Positions 1 to 7,577 of a DNA stretch of 20,638 nucleotides are shown here, one piece after another (position 1 is the stretch's first letter; each line of letters starts with the position of its first letter). The stretch is from NCBI GenBank assembly GCA_964535025.1, contig CAZHRW010000127.1:1-20638 (forward strand), written 5' to 3'. Below the pieces are notes generated by a model. The model ran no database searches. It saw only the letters and a list, made by a program, of their open reading frames with translations, and was not told where the DNA came from. This DNA comes from JAAYZK01 sp964535025. Lineage in GTDB: Bacteria; Planctomycetota; Phycisphaerae; SM23-33; FEN-1343. Made by a program: the position numbers and the translations under genes.

Positions 1-93
1 CAGCACCGGCAGGGCCGTCACGACGTCGCCCAGGGCGCTGGGCTTGACGATCAGCACGCGGCGCGGGGTCGGGATGTCCGTCGGCGGTTTCAT
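1..93 (-). CDS. Glycosyltransferase family 9 (heptosyltransferase-like), N-terminal fragment
   Basis: Read on the minus strand, an ATG at 93-91 opens a frame that runs off the left edge after 31 residues. After a short proline-rich leader it reads RRVLIVKPSALGDVVTALPV, the typical first beta strand and nucleotide-sugar-fold loop of ADP-heptose:LPS heptosyltransferases and other GT9 enzymes (RILIVKPSALGDVV-type). Such enzymes add heptose or related sugars to lipopolysaccharide or cell-surface glycans at the inner membrane. The frame is also open upstream of the ATG, but no better start is visible before a stop near 151; the ribosome-binding site is weak. The gene is divergent from the PEP-CTERM operon at 298. 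The family call rests on one motif, and the acceptor sugar cannot be told. Confidence 0.7.
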   Translation of the reverse strand, partial: MKPPTDIPTPRRVLIVKPSALGDVVTALPVL

Positions 94-211
94 GCCGTCT
101 ACCAGCGTACCGAAACGGGCGGCGGCAAACCATAGGAACGGGTACGGCCATCAGATCGAATGTCGCAGTTGGCTGTCGCCGTCTCCGGGCACAACGGAAC
201 TGTTGCATACC

Positions 212-241
212 TTGACGGATCGTCGTGGCACGTGATATACT
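212..241 (+). promoter_or_regulatory. Sigma70-type promoter for the dockerin/PEP-CTERM operon
   Basis: TTGACG at 212-217 and TATACT at 236-241 are separated by 18 nt. A TG one base before the -10 makes it an extended -10 as well. Transcription would begin near 248, about 50 nt before the ATG at 298. It lies in the 204-nt gap between the divergent genes starting at 93 (-) and 298 (+). Seen in the sequence only. Confidence 0.65.
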
Positions 242-297
242 AGTGTCGCGATCTGCGTGCGCTGAGTGTGCGCCGACCCGGTGCGGAGTTGCCGGCG

Positions 298-1086
298 ATG
301 AGGTGTTGGAGTGTACTGACCGCGGCGCTGGTGGTGGGGGGGGCGGCGGTGTCATGCGCAGGCGCCGAGGTCGTCACCGTCTACAGCGGCGAGCACATCG
401 ACGTGCTTTACACGGATGTCGAGGAGTTCACCCACGACGGCGACCGGCTGACGCGGTTGACCCTCCAGGTGGAAGGCAGGAACGGGTTTATGCCCGCCAG
501 CTTCGACGGGGTCAGCCGGCACGGCGTGCTGGGCGACGCAACGGGGATCACGGCCAGCGGACTGCGCCACGGGCTGGACGAGTCGCGGTTCCTGGATGAT
601 CCGGCCGACATGCTGTGGGTCGACTGGGTCCTGCTGGACGGGTACGTTCCCGATCCGGAGGCGTTGACGGGGCTGTTCGCCCTGACCCCTCCGGCGGGGG
701 CGGGGCCGGTGTGGAACCTGGCCGAGTTGGTCGTGCCGCCGGCAACGTCGGTGCGTCTGGATTTCACGATCGGTAACGCCAGCGCCGATTTGACCGAGTG
801 CGTCGACGTGACGTTCATTGCCCCCGGCTCGGTGCCGCTGCCGCCCGGCGACATCGACGGCGACGGGGATGTGGACCTGGACGATTTCGCCATCCTCAAG
901 ATGAACTTCGGCAGCACCTACGCGACGCAGGGCGACCTGGACGGCGATGGGGACGTGGACCTAGACGATTTCAGTATTCTCAAGATGAATTTCGGCTCCG
1001 GCGCCCCGGCGGGAGTGCCCGAGCCGGCCACCTCGGCGCTGCTGGCGGCGGGGTGGGCCGTGCTGGCGACGCGGCGCCGGCACTGA
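298..1086 (+). CDS. Exported protein with dockerin repeat pair and PEP-CTERM tail
   Basis: The product is 262 aa. A signal peptide (MRCWSVLTAALVVGG, cleavage near residue 23) is followed by about 160 residues that I do not recognise. Residues about 185-235 hold two dockerin type I-like calcium loops (each DGDGDVDLDDF followed by ILKMNFG). The last 23 residues form a PEP-CTERM sorting tail: a VPEP motif, a hydrophobic helix and a terminal RRRH. Dockerins bind cohesin modules, and PEP-CTERM tails are processed by an exosortase in the membrane, so the protein is expected outside the cytoplasm. I chose ATG 298 over an upstream GTG at 268 because GGAG at 285-288 is well spaced and the signal peptide then starts correctly. 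It is followed after 15 nt by the protease-like gene. No cohesin or exosortase lies in the window. Confidence 0.85.
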   Translation: MRCWSVLTAALVVGGAAVSCAGAEVVTVYSGEHIDVLYTDVEEFTHDGDRLTRLTLQVEGRNGFMPASFDGVSRHGVLGDATGITASGLRHGLDESRFLDDPADMLWVDWVLLDGYVPDPEALTGLFALTPPAGAGPVWNLAELVVPPATSVRLDFTIGNASADLTECVDVTFIAPGSVPLPPGDIDGDGDVDLDDFAILKMNFGSTYATQGDLDGDGDVDLDDFSILKMNFGSGAPAGVPEPATSALLAAGWAVLATRRRH

Positions 1087-1101
1087 ACCAAGGACCCGAC
1101 G

Positions 1102-2232
1102 ATGCGAACGATCCTGACGGGCATGTTGATCCTCACCGCCTGGGCGGCCCCGGCGCCGGCGATCGTGCTGCATCCCTGCCAGCCGTCCCTGCCCGCCGCG
1201 CTGCACCCCGACGACGCCGTGATCGGCCGGTGGGGGCTCAACGCCTCCTGCGTCGCGATCGGCCCGGACCTGGTGGTCACGACGATCCACCAGGATGAGA
1301 GCAACCCGCTCGCCCCGCGGACCGTCGTGATCGACGGCGTGTCCTACACCGCCACCATCGAGGAGGACTTCGTCGGCGGCGATGTCGATCCGCCCGCGGA
1401 GATCCGCCTGGCGCGGCTGACGCGGTCGGGCCAGCCGGCCGACCTGGCCTACTGGACCGATCTGTACACGCCCGCCGATGGGCCGATGGACAACCGGCTC
1501 GTGGCCATCGGCGGCTACGGCAAGGGGCGCGGCCAGCACCTTACCACCGCCACCGGCCAGGTCTACGGCTATCAGTGGAGTGGCGGCGGGAATACGACGC
1601 TGCGATGGGGGCAGAACCGCATCTGGGAGACCTCGCCGGACAAGGCGGCGTGCCTGTTCGACGGGCCCGGCCGGGACACGGGGATCCTCACCGAGGCCGC
1701 CGTCGCCGAGTTCGATTCCGGCGGTGGATGGTTTGTCCGGACCGGGCAGCGGTGGCACCTGCTGGGGATCACGCTGAGCACCGAACACGCCACGTCAGGG
1801 CAGTCCTGGTTCGCCTCCCCCACCGACGCCTCGCCCGACGAGCCGTATCCGGATTGGATCACCGCGCTGCGGATCGACGTCCACGAGCCGTGGATCGAGC
1901 AGCTGCTCGGGGACGTCACGCCGGTTCCCGGGGATGTCGATCGCGACGGCGACGTCGATTTCGACGACCTGGTCGCCTTGGCGGCCCACTACGGCACGGC
2001 GTCCGGCGCCGGCTGGTCGATGGGCAATTTCGACGGCGACGGCGACGTCGACGTGAACGACCTGACCCTCATGGCCCGCGCCTACGGGACCGGCTTGCCG
2101 GTGGGCCTGGATTTCCAGGCGGATCTTCAAGCCGTCGGGGTGCTTCCCGAACCGTCGTCGCTGGTGCTGCTGCTGGCCGGTGCGATGGTGTGGCGACGCC
2201 GGCGGGCCGCCGTCCGCGCCGTGCGTCGTTGA
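1102..2232 (+). CDS. Trypsin-like serine protease domain protein with dockerin and PEP-CTERM tail
   Basis: The product is 376 aa, with ribosome-binding site AAGGA at 1090-1094, in an operon with the gene ending at 1086. A signal peptide (cleavage after APA, residue 20) leads into a region with the spacing of a chymotrypsin fold. SCVAIGPDLVVTTIH puts a candidate catalytic His at residue 63, and FDSGGGWFV puts a candidate nucleophile Ser at 206, followed by LLGIT as in trypsins. The acidic partner is less clear: the DIALLKL-like strand reads AEIRLARL, with Glu100 where Asp is usual. Residues about 273-328 carry two dockerin-like calcium loops (DRDGDVDFDD and DGDGDVDVND). The C-terminus is a PEP-CTERM tail (LPEPSS, hydrophobic helix, WRRRR). 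An exported, anchored protease is inferred; a divergent or inactive protease fold is the alternative. Confidence 0.7.
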   Translation: MRTILTGMLILTAWAAPAPAIVLHPCQPSLPAALHPDDAVIGRWGLNASCVAIGPDLVVTTIHQDESNPLAPRTVVIDGVSYTATIEEDFVGGDVDPPAEIRLARLTRSGQPADLAYWTDLYTPADGPMDNRLVAIGGYGKGRGQHLTTATGQVYGYQWSGGGNTTLRWGQNRIWETSPDKAACLFDGPGRDTGILTEAAVAEFDSGGGWFVRTGQRWHLLGITLSTEHATSGQSWFASPTDASPDEPYPDWITALRIDVHEPWIEQLLGDVTPVPGDVDRDGDVDFDDLVALAAHYGTASGAGWSMGNFDGDGDVDVNDLTLMARAYGTGLPVGLDFQADLQAVGVLPEPSSLVLLLAGAMVWRRRRAAVRAVRR

Positions 2233-2339
2233 AGCGCTCCCTGCGCCACGCGGCTTTCCCCTCCTGCGAGCGTACCCCGCGCTGAAAGGCCGGCACCGTC
2301 CCGGCGATCCGTCGGAGAATCCCGCGTCGGCGCCGCCGG

Positions 2340-2355
2340 AATTGTCCGAACAATT
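2340..2355. promoter_or_regulatory. Palindrome upstream of cdsA
   Basis: AATTGT and ACAATT form perfect 6-nt arms around CCGA. The element lies in the 173-nt gap between the protease-like gene and cdsA, about 50 nt before the start. It could be an operator or an RNA hairpin. I see no convincing -10 box near it, and nothing else in this gap apart from the ribosome-binding site. Confidence 0.3.
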
Positions 2356-2391
2356 GACCGTGAGGTAAGCGATCGTGCCCGGCGCGGCGGT

Positions 2392-2398
2392 AAGGAGG
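2392..2398 (+). promoter_or_regulatory. Strong Shine-Dalgarno of cdsA, deciding a TTG start
   Basis: AAGGAGG at 2392-2398 is a full anti-SD match. The start codon at the best distance is TTG 2406 (7-nt gap). TTG 2400 is too close, and the ATGs at 2418, 2433 and 2442 are too far to use it. Confidence 0.5.
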
Positions 2399-2405
2399 CT
2401 TGCGC

Positions 2406-3272
2406 TTGCATTTCGGGATGGGAAGCCATGCAATGGGCGCCATGGGAAAACGGATCGCCTTCGGCACAGTCATGATCGCCGCGCTGGCGGCGCTGTTCGT
2501 CTGGGACCACCACCTCGAGGGCGCCGGGATGGGCGGCTGGCCGCTGGCGGGGCTGACGGCGGTGCTGATCGCGGGGGGATACCTGGAGTATACGCGGCTG
2601 GTGACGGCGGCGGAACTGGCGGCAATCCCGCTGGTGGGGATCCCCACGTCGATCGCCGTGGCGCTGCTGCCGGTGTGGGGGCCGGCGGCGGGGTGGCCCG
2701 GCGGGGACCTGGCCCTGATCGTCCTGGCGGTGGCGGTGGCGGCGACGTTCGTGACTCAGATGGCGGCGTTCCGACTCGACAGGGCCGCACGCCGCGTCGC
2801 CGGGACGCTGGGCGGCGTGCTGTACCTCGGGGCCCTGGCCGGCGGGCTGCTGGCGGTGCGTGTCCGGTTCGGCGTGGGAGCGCTGGTGTGGATCCTGGCG
2901 GTGGTCAAGGGCATGGACATCGGGGCGTACTTCGCCGGCACCGCGATCGGCCGTCACAAGATCATCCCCTGGCTGTCGCCGGGCAAGAGCTGGGAGGGGT
3001 TGGCCGGCGGGCTGATCCTCGCGGCGGCGGTCGCCGTGGGGCTGAACCCCGTGCTGGGGCTCGAGGTGTCGGCGGTGGGCGCGGCGGCCATAGCCGTGGT
3101 GCTCGGCGTGGTGGGGCAGATCGGCGACCTGTGCGAGAGCCTGCTGAAGCGCGACGCGGGCATGAAGGACTCGGCGTCGCTGATCCCCGGCTTCGGGGGC
3201 GTGCTGGATCTGGTCGACTCGCCGCTGGTCGCGGCGCCGGTCGGCTACGTGCTGTTGGCCGTATTATCCTGA
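2406..3272 (+). CDS. cdsA: Phosphatidate cytidylyltransferase (CDP-diacylglycerol synthase)
   Basis: The 288-aa polytopic membrane protein makes CDP-diacylglycerol from phosphatidic acid and CTP, the branch point of phospholipid synthesis. Hydrophobic helices cover most of the length. The C-terminal third contains KSWEG, then GQIGDLCESLLKR and KD..S.IPGFGGVLDLVDS (Ser245, Lys248-Arg249, Lys254-Asp255, Asp268), which match the CDP-alcohol cytidylyltransferase signature in order and spacing. Two signature positions differ: the usual His of PGHGG is Phe263, and the usual Arg after the last Asp is Leu269. The length is close to the usual 270-285 aa. The TTG 2406 start is chosen from the AAGGAGG ribosome-binding site; ATG 2418 or 2442 are alternatives that remove only a short leader. 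The PhoH gene follows 15 nt downstream, so the two are probably co-transcribed. Confidence 0.85.
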   Translation: MHFGMGSHAMGAMGKRIAFGTVMIAALAALFVWDHHLEGAGMGGWPLAGLTAVLIAGGYLEYTRLVTAAELAAIPLVGIPTSIAVALLPVWGPAAGWPGGDLALIVLAVAVAATFVTQMAAFRLDRAARRVAGTLGGVLYLGALAGGLLAVRVRFGVGALVWILAVVKGMDIGAYFAGTAIGRHKIIPWLSPGKSWEGLAGGLILAAAVAVGLNPVLGLEVSAVGAAAIAVVLGVVGQIGDLCESLLKRDAGMKDSASLIPGFGGVLDLVDSPLVAAPVGYVLLAVLS

Positions 3273-3287
3273 GGAGGACCCGCGCCG

Positions 3288-4256
3288 GTGGAACTGACCG
3301 TGACATTGGAGCCGGCGGAACTGCGGCCGGACTTCCGCCTGCGGCTGTTCGGGCCGGGCGATCGGCATCTCAAGCTGATCCGCGATGCCCTGGACGTGCA
3401 GATCTTCGCCCGCGAGGGGCAGATCAAGATCACCGGCGGCGCCCGCCACGCCGCGGCGGCCGCGTCGGTGCTGCGGAAATGCCGGCGCACGCTGCGGCAC
3501 GGCGGGCAGATCAACGACGCGTTCGTCGCCGACGCCATCGCCGAGGCCGTCGCCAGCGAGGACCGCCCGACCGCCGACGTGCTCGACGTGTTCTCCACCG
3601 GTCAGATCATCAAACCCAAGACCGACGGGCAGCGCACCTACCTGGAGGCCATCGCCCGCAACGACATGATCTTCTGCATGGGCCCGGCCGGCACGGGCAA
3701 GACCTACCTCGCCGTCGCCGTCGCCGCCCACATGCTCAAGCACGAGCGGGCCAAGCGGCTGATCCTCGTCCGCCCCGCCGTCGAGGCCGGCGAGAAGCTC
3801 GGCTACCTCCCCGGCGACCTGCAGGCCAAGGTCAACCCCTATCTCCGCCCCCTGCTCGACGCGCTGCACGACATGATGAACTACGATCAGATCAAGCGGT
3901 TCATGGCCAACGACCTGATCGAAATCATCCCCCTGGCCTTCATGCGCGGCCGTACGCTCAACGATTCGGTCATCATCCTCGACGAAGCCCAGAACACCAC
4001 CGTCCTGCAGATGCTCATGTTCCTCACCCGCATGGGGCACGGCTCGAAGGTCATCGTCACCGGCGACGACAGCCAGATCGACCTGCCCGCCGACGTCAAG
4101 AGCGGACTGATCGATGCCAAGCGTCGCCTCTCGGGCATCAAGGGCATCGCCTTCGTCAGGCTCGGCAAGGCCGACATCGTCCGCCACAACCTCGTCCAGA
4201 AGGTCGTCGAAGCCTACGAAGCCGAGGCCGTCCGCGAGGAACCCCACCCGCGGTAG
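3288..4256 (+). CDS. PhoH family ATPase (PhoH-like, YbeZ type)
   Basis: The 322-aa protein has the standard PhoH/YbeZ layout. A small N-terminal region (about 1-90, KH/PIN-like in the family) is followed by a P-loop ATPase: Walker A GPAGTGKT at 132-139, the VRPAVEAGEKLGYLPGDL block, Walker B VIILDEAQN at 228-236 and TGDDSQIDLP at 258-267. YbeZ-type proteins act in the cytoplasm in RNA metabolism and ribosome maturation with the endonuclease YbeY. The start is GTG 3288, with GAGGAGG at 3271-3277 overlapping the end of cdsA. The linkage cdsA-phoH is a shuffled version of the common phoH-ybeY-cdsA neighbourhood; ybeY is not next door here. The length and all core motifs are intact. Confidence 0.92.
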   Translation: MELTVTLEPAELRPDFRLRLFGPGDRHLKLIRDALDVQIFAREGQIKITGGARHAAAAASVLRKCRRTLRHGGQINDAFVADAIAEAVASEDRPTADVLDVFSTGQIIKPKTDGQRTYLEAIARNDMIFCMGPAGTGKTYLAVAVAAHMLKHERAKRLILVRPAVEAGEKLGYLPGDLQAKVNPYLRPLLDALHDMMNYDQIKRFMANDLIEIIPLAFMRGRTLNDSVIILDEAQNTTVLQMLMFLTRMGHGSKVIVTGDDSQIDLPADVKSGLIDAKRRLSGIKGIAFVRLGKADIVRHNLVQKVVEAYEAEAVREEPHPR

Positions 4257-4280
4257 GGGGCGCGGCCGTCGAGTCGCCCC
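4257..4280. terminator. Possible weak hairpin after phoH
   Basis: GGGGCG (4257-4262) and CGCCCC (4275-4280) can pair around a 12-nt loop directly after the phoH stop, in the 122-nt gap between convergent genes. There is no T-tract, so intrinsic termination is doubtful. Confidence 0.2.
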
Positions 4281-4378
4281 GGCGCGCGGGGGGCTCGCGG
4301 GAGGCCTGGGCCGCCGCCACGGCGTCGTCGATCCGCGGGGCGCTGCCGGAGAACATCATGAGGGCGGGCGGGTTCCCG

Positions 4379-5050
4379 TCACGGCCCGGCCTGCACGCCG
4401 CGGCGCATCGTCCGCGCCTCCAGGATCGATTCGATGCTGCCGATCAGCAGCAGGGCATAGCCGAACAGCTCGCCGAGTTCCTCGATCACCCGCTTGTAGG
4501 CACGGACGTAGTCGTCGCCCATCAGCGCTTCGAGAAAAGCGCCGTGGCCCACGAGCTGGGCGAAGATGACCGCTACCACAGTGCCCGCCCACAGGATGGC
4601 GAACCCGCGCCGCAATACGGCCTGGCCTGCCTGTTGGGCGAACCGCTTGGGATGCCGCCAGATGACGGCGATGCCCACAGCGAGGACCGCCACGGCAGGC
4701 AGTTGCCAGCCGACGACGGGAAGGTGGTCATCGAGCAGCCTATCCAATTCTCGTGAGCATCCCACCAGGCTCAACGCCGCGAGCACGGCGAACCACTGGC
4801 GCAGCGGCCGGAACGCCCAACTGCCCGCGATGAACATGCAGGCCGTGACGGCGAGGAGGGCCAGTTGCAGCCGTTCGATCGGCCCTCCCTCCTTGAACCG
4901 CGCTATGTTGCCGTCTTGGATGATCCCGGGCAACAGCGCATAGGCGGCGAGCAGGACGCCCGTGTACAGTGCGAGCCTCACGGCCAGGGCAACAGCCGAG
5001 TGCGGCAGGGAAGGAACGTTCTGCTGCGTGTGGGGGGTGCGGTCGTGCAT
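4379..5050 (-). CDS. Six-helix integral membrane protein, function unknown
   Basis: The 223-aa protein has about six hydrophobic segments (roughly residues 18-42, 61-80, 85-98, 115-131, 149-168, 194-212). Conserved-looking polar features are GGPIERLQ at 55-62, a CSRELDRLLDD loop at 98-108 and an acidic RVIEELGELFGY run at 187-198 entering the last helix. This pattern (a GPIE element, an acidic loop and a final EE..E helix) resembles a group of small uncharacterised bacterial membrane proteins; I cannot name the family. ATG 5050 is chosen because the frame upstream is basic and not protein-like, although its ribosome-binding site is weak. It is convergent with phoH and divergent from the flavoprotein gene at 5299. 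No enzymatic function is claimed. Confidence 0.65.
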   Translation of the reverse strand: MHDRTPHTQQNVPSLPHSAVALAVRLALYTGVLLAAYALLPGIIQDGNIARFKEGGPIERLQLALLAVTACMFIAGSWAFRPLRQWFAVLAALSLVGCSRELDRLLDDHLPVVGWQLPAVAVLAVGIAVIWRHPKRFAQQAGQAVLRRGFAILWAGTVVAVIFAQLVGHGAFLEALMGDDYVRAYKRVIEELGELFGYALLLIGSIESILEARTMRRGVQAGP

Positions 5051-5206
5051 GTGATTCTCGTTGTGCAACAGCCTGCTGTATCCATTGCCGATCCACGGGG
5101 ACGGCCGTCGCGACGTTGTCGCCGGCCGCGCGACCGTATTGTGCCGTTTCGCACGCGAAGGGCAAGCCTCTGGTCGTTGGGTTCGGATCAGCGGCCGACA
5201 AGCGGC

Positions 5207-5236
5207 TTGCGGAGACGACCGGCGATGCGGTATAGG
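5207..5236 (+). promoter_or_regulatory. Candidate promoter for the flavoprotein gene
   Basis: TTGCGG (5207-5212) and TATAGG (5231-5236) are 18 nt apart, about 65 nt before the ATG at 5299, within the 248-nt gap between the divergent genes. The match to consensus is moderate. I saw no clear promoter for the minus-strand gene in the same gap. Confidence 0.35.
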
Positions 5237-5298
5237 AACAGCACGTCGCCGGGCGGCTGTAAGGCCCCGGCGGCGACCCGCCGACGAGGTAGGCGCCG

Positions 5299-6441
5299 AT
5301 GGGCGAGATCGAGACATGCGATGTTGCCGTGGTCGGCGCCGGTCCCGCCGGATCGACCGCCGCTCGCGCGCTGGCCGCGGCCGGGCTGGAGACGGTGCTG
5401 TTCGAGAAGCACCGCCTGCCCCGCCCGAAGCTGTGTGGGGGGCTGCTGACGCGCAAGACGATCCAGTGCCTCCAGGCGTCGCTGCCGGCCGTCGAGGACG
5501 GACTGCGGGCCGCCGGGGCCCTGCTGAACGTGACGGGGGAGTATCAACTGTGCTACCGGACGACCCGCGTCTCCCGCAGCCGAAGCGCCCAGCCGTTCTG
5601 GTTCGTCCGGCGGGATCTGTATGACGCGTACCTCGCCGGCGCCGCCGGCGAGGCGGGCGCCCGGCTGTACGTGGCCGAAGCGGTCGTCCACGTCGACCAC
5701 GACGCCCGCCAATTGACCACCGCGACGGGCCGCCGGTGGCGTTACCGTTATATCTTAGGCGCCGACGGCGCCGCCAGCCGGGTGAGGCGCTCGCTGAACC
5801 TCCAGCCGTCCGTGCAGGCCCAGTGGCGCGACAATCTCGCGGTGGCGCTGGAGGCGGCGGTCGACAACGCCGCGGTCGGGCGGTTTGCCGGCCGTCCGGT
5901 GGTCTTCTTCGGCTACGTGAACCAGGGGTATGGCTGGGCGTTTCCGCACGGCGAGCGGACGCTGCTGGGGCTGGGCGCGTTGCCCGGGGGGCAGGGACGG
6001 CCGCTGCGAGAGCTCTGGCGCGCGTTTCTGGCGGACCTGCGGGTCGACCCCGACAGCGTGGCGCCGGCGGCCCATCCGGTTCCGTACGGCTATCCGCTTG
6101 CGGCGCCGGGCGGGCGGGATTGTCTGCTGCTCGGCGACGCCGCGGGGCTCGTCGATCCGCTGTACGGCGAGGGGATCTTCTTCGCCCACCACAGCGGCCT
6201 GCTCGCCGCCCAGGCCGTGCTCGAGGCGACGCGGTCGGGCCCGCCGGCGCCGGAAACCTACGTCAGCCGGCTCCGACCGGTCTTCGAGGAGATCCGGCGG
6301 CGGGTTCGGCGGCGGCGGCAGTTGTTCTTCGTCCTGAACCGTTTCGGCCCCTGGCCCGTGAAGGGCTTTCTGGCCTTCGGCAAAGGACGACTGTTGCGAC
6401 ATATCCACGGTGATTACGCCCGCTACAGTGGAGGCAGTTAG
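5299..6441 (+). CDS. FAD-dependent oxidoreductase, geranylgeranyl reductase family
   Basis: The 380-aa flavoprotein has an N-terminal dinucleotide-binding fold: VVGAGPAGSTAA at 11-22 and Glu36 (FEK) at the end of the second strand for the FAD ribose. It then has PRPKLCGGLL (41-50, with Cys46), a hallmark of the geranylgeranyl reductase family. The second FAD motif LLGDAAGLVDPLYGEGI lies near residues 275-292. Family members reduce isoprenoid double bonds in lipids or quinone and chlorophyll side chains, or act as related halogenase- and hydroxylase-like monooxygenases. The substrate cannot be read here. GAGGT at 5286-5290 is the ribosome-binding site. The membrane-protein gene begins one base after the stop, so the two are translationally linked. 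The C-terminus is strongly basic (RRRVRRRRQ) followed by a hydrophobic helix, suggesting peripheral membrane contact. Confidence 0.82.
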   Translation: MGEIETCDVAVVGAGPAGSTAARALAAAGLETVLFEKHRLPRPKLCGGLLTRKTIQCLQASLPAVEDGLRAAGALLNVTGEYQLCYRTTRVSRSRSAQPFWFVRRDLYDAYLAGAAGEAGARLYVAEAVVHVDHDARQLTTATGRRWRYRYILGADGAASRVRRSLNLQPSVQAQWRDNLAVALEAAVDNAAVGRFAGRPVVFFGYVNQGYGWAFPHGERTLLGLGALPGGQGRPLRELWRAFLADLRVDPDSVAPAAHPVPYGYPLAAPGGRDCLLLGDAAGLVDPLYGEGIFFAHHSGLLAAQAVLEATRSGPPAPETYVSRLRPVFEEIRRRVRRRRQLFFVLNRFGPWPVKGFLAFGKGRLLRHIHGDYARYSGGS

Positions 6442-6442
6442 T

Positions 6443-7498
6443 ATGGCCGAGCCGTCCGGCAAGAGCGTGCCCATGACCTGGGTGACACGCGTGATCGAGT
6501 CGCGCAGACCGTTTCCCGTCAAGCCGCCCCTGCTGGCGGCGCTGTCGAAATTCGGTCTCGTGCCGGCGGTGCTGCTGGCGGCGTTGTACGGGGCTCGGCG
6601 CGACAGGATCGGTGATGGGTTCATCCTGTCGTATGCGCTGGTATGGGTGTGGGCGGCGTTCGGTCCGTACTGGATCTGGTACTACGAGCGGAAGCTGATG
6701 CCGGCGTTCTACTCCCGCCTGCGCACGTTGCTGGCCGATCCGACCGTGATTCCGCGCATGGAGTACGCCTGGCGCCGGGAGTTTTCCCGCAAGTACCTGC
6801 TGGCCTCCGCGCCGTGGTCGCTGTTCCTGCTGGTGACGTGGTTCTACTGCGTGCCGTCTCTGTCGCGCGGCGGCATCGGCGGCCTGGCGGACCCGGTGTT
6901 CTGGGTCACGACGCTGGCCGTGCTGTGGCTGGGGGTGTTGACGGGCATCGGGTTCTGGGGCGTGGCGGTCACGGTCCGCGCGATTCACGCCGTGACGCAC
7001 CACCGCCTGCGGATCGACCCGTGGCACCCCGACGGCCTGGGCGGCCTGAGCAGCGTGGGCTACTACGCCATCGGGACCACCCTGCTGTTTTCGACCGGCT
7101 CGCTGTTCCTGCCGCTGGCGTTCCAGTTGATCGACTGGGACAGCCCGCTGGCGGTGCTGGTGCCCGGGGCGGTCGTGCTGTTCAGCGGGTTCATCGGCCT
7201 GTCGTTCGTGTGGCCGACACTGGCGATCAATCGCGAGGCGACCGCCCTGCGCGATGCGCGCCTGGATGCGCTGCGCGACGAGCACGAAACCCTCACGCGG
7301 AACGTCGAGAACGAGTCGCTCGACGACATGGCCATGATCCGCACCTATCTGCGGATCAACCGCGTCTCCAGCCAGTACCAGATCCTCGAGTCGATGATGC
7401 TCTACCCGTTCAAGGTCAGCATCCTGGCGCGCCTGGTGTTCTCGGTGGTTCTGCCGTTCGTGTTCATCTTCCTGCGCCGGTACCTCAGCGCGGCGTGA
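6443..7498 (+). CDS. Seven-helix integral membrane protein, function unknown
   Basis: The 351-aa protein has about seven membrane segments (roughly 34-50, 61-80, 119-137, 153-180, 204-230, 234-258, 327-345). A cytoplasmic charged, probably coiled segment at about 262-300 contains LRDARLDALRDEHETL. Between helices 4 and 5 lies HHRLRIDPWHPDGLGGLSS (186-204), an HPDG.GGL motif that recurs in uncharacterised bacterial membrane proteins. I do not recognise a named family. ATG 6443 is preferred over the GTG-like start at 6410 because GGAGG at 6430-6434 is ideally spaced and the upstream frame lies inside the flavoprotein gene. The one-base spacing to that gene suggests a shared role, perhaps membrane lipid modification. 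That role is inferred from linkage only. Confidence 0.75.
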   Translation: MAEPSGKSVPMTWVTRVIESRRPFPVKPPLLAALSKFGLVPAVLLAALYGARRDRIGDGFILSYALVWVWAAFGPYWIWYYERKLMPAFYSRLRTLLADPTVIPRMEYAWRREFSRKYLLASAPWSLFLLVTWFYCVPSLSRGGIGGLADPVFWVTTLAVLWLGVLTGIGFWGVAVTVRAIHAVTHHRLRIDPWHPDGLGGLSSVGYYAIGTTLLFSTGSLFLPLAFQLIDWDSPLAVLVPGAVVLFSGFIGLSFVWPTLAINREATALRDARLDALRDEHETLTRNVENESLDDMAMIRTYLRINRVSSQYQILESMMLYPFKVSILARLVFSVVLPFVFIFLRRYLSAA

Positions 7499-7511
7499 GG
7501 GGCGCAGACGG

Positions 7512-7550
7512 ACGGCCCTCGTTGCCGCGGTCGGCGGCAAGGAGGGCCGT
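7512..7550. terminator. Strong two-stage hairpin between convergent genes
   Basis: ACGGCCCTC (7512-7520) pairs perfectly with GAGGGCCGT (7542-7550). Inside this, TTGCCG (7522-7527) pairs with CGGCAA (7535-7540) around a 7-nt loop, with one G-G mismatch between the stems. It occupies the 79-nt gap between the convergent genes ending at 7498 and 7578, as expected of a bidirectional terminator. There is no T-tract on either side. Confidence 0.6.
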
Positions 7551-7577
7551 GCGTATCGTACGGGTTGGTGCGACGGT

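Noticed and set aside
3264..4247. A 327-codon minus-strand frame opposite phoH
   Set aside because: It mirrors a PhoH gene with intact Walker motifs and has no recognisable domain or ribosome-binding site.
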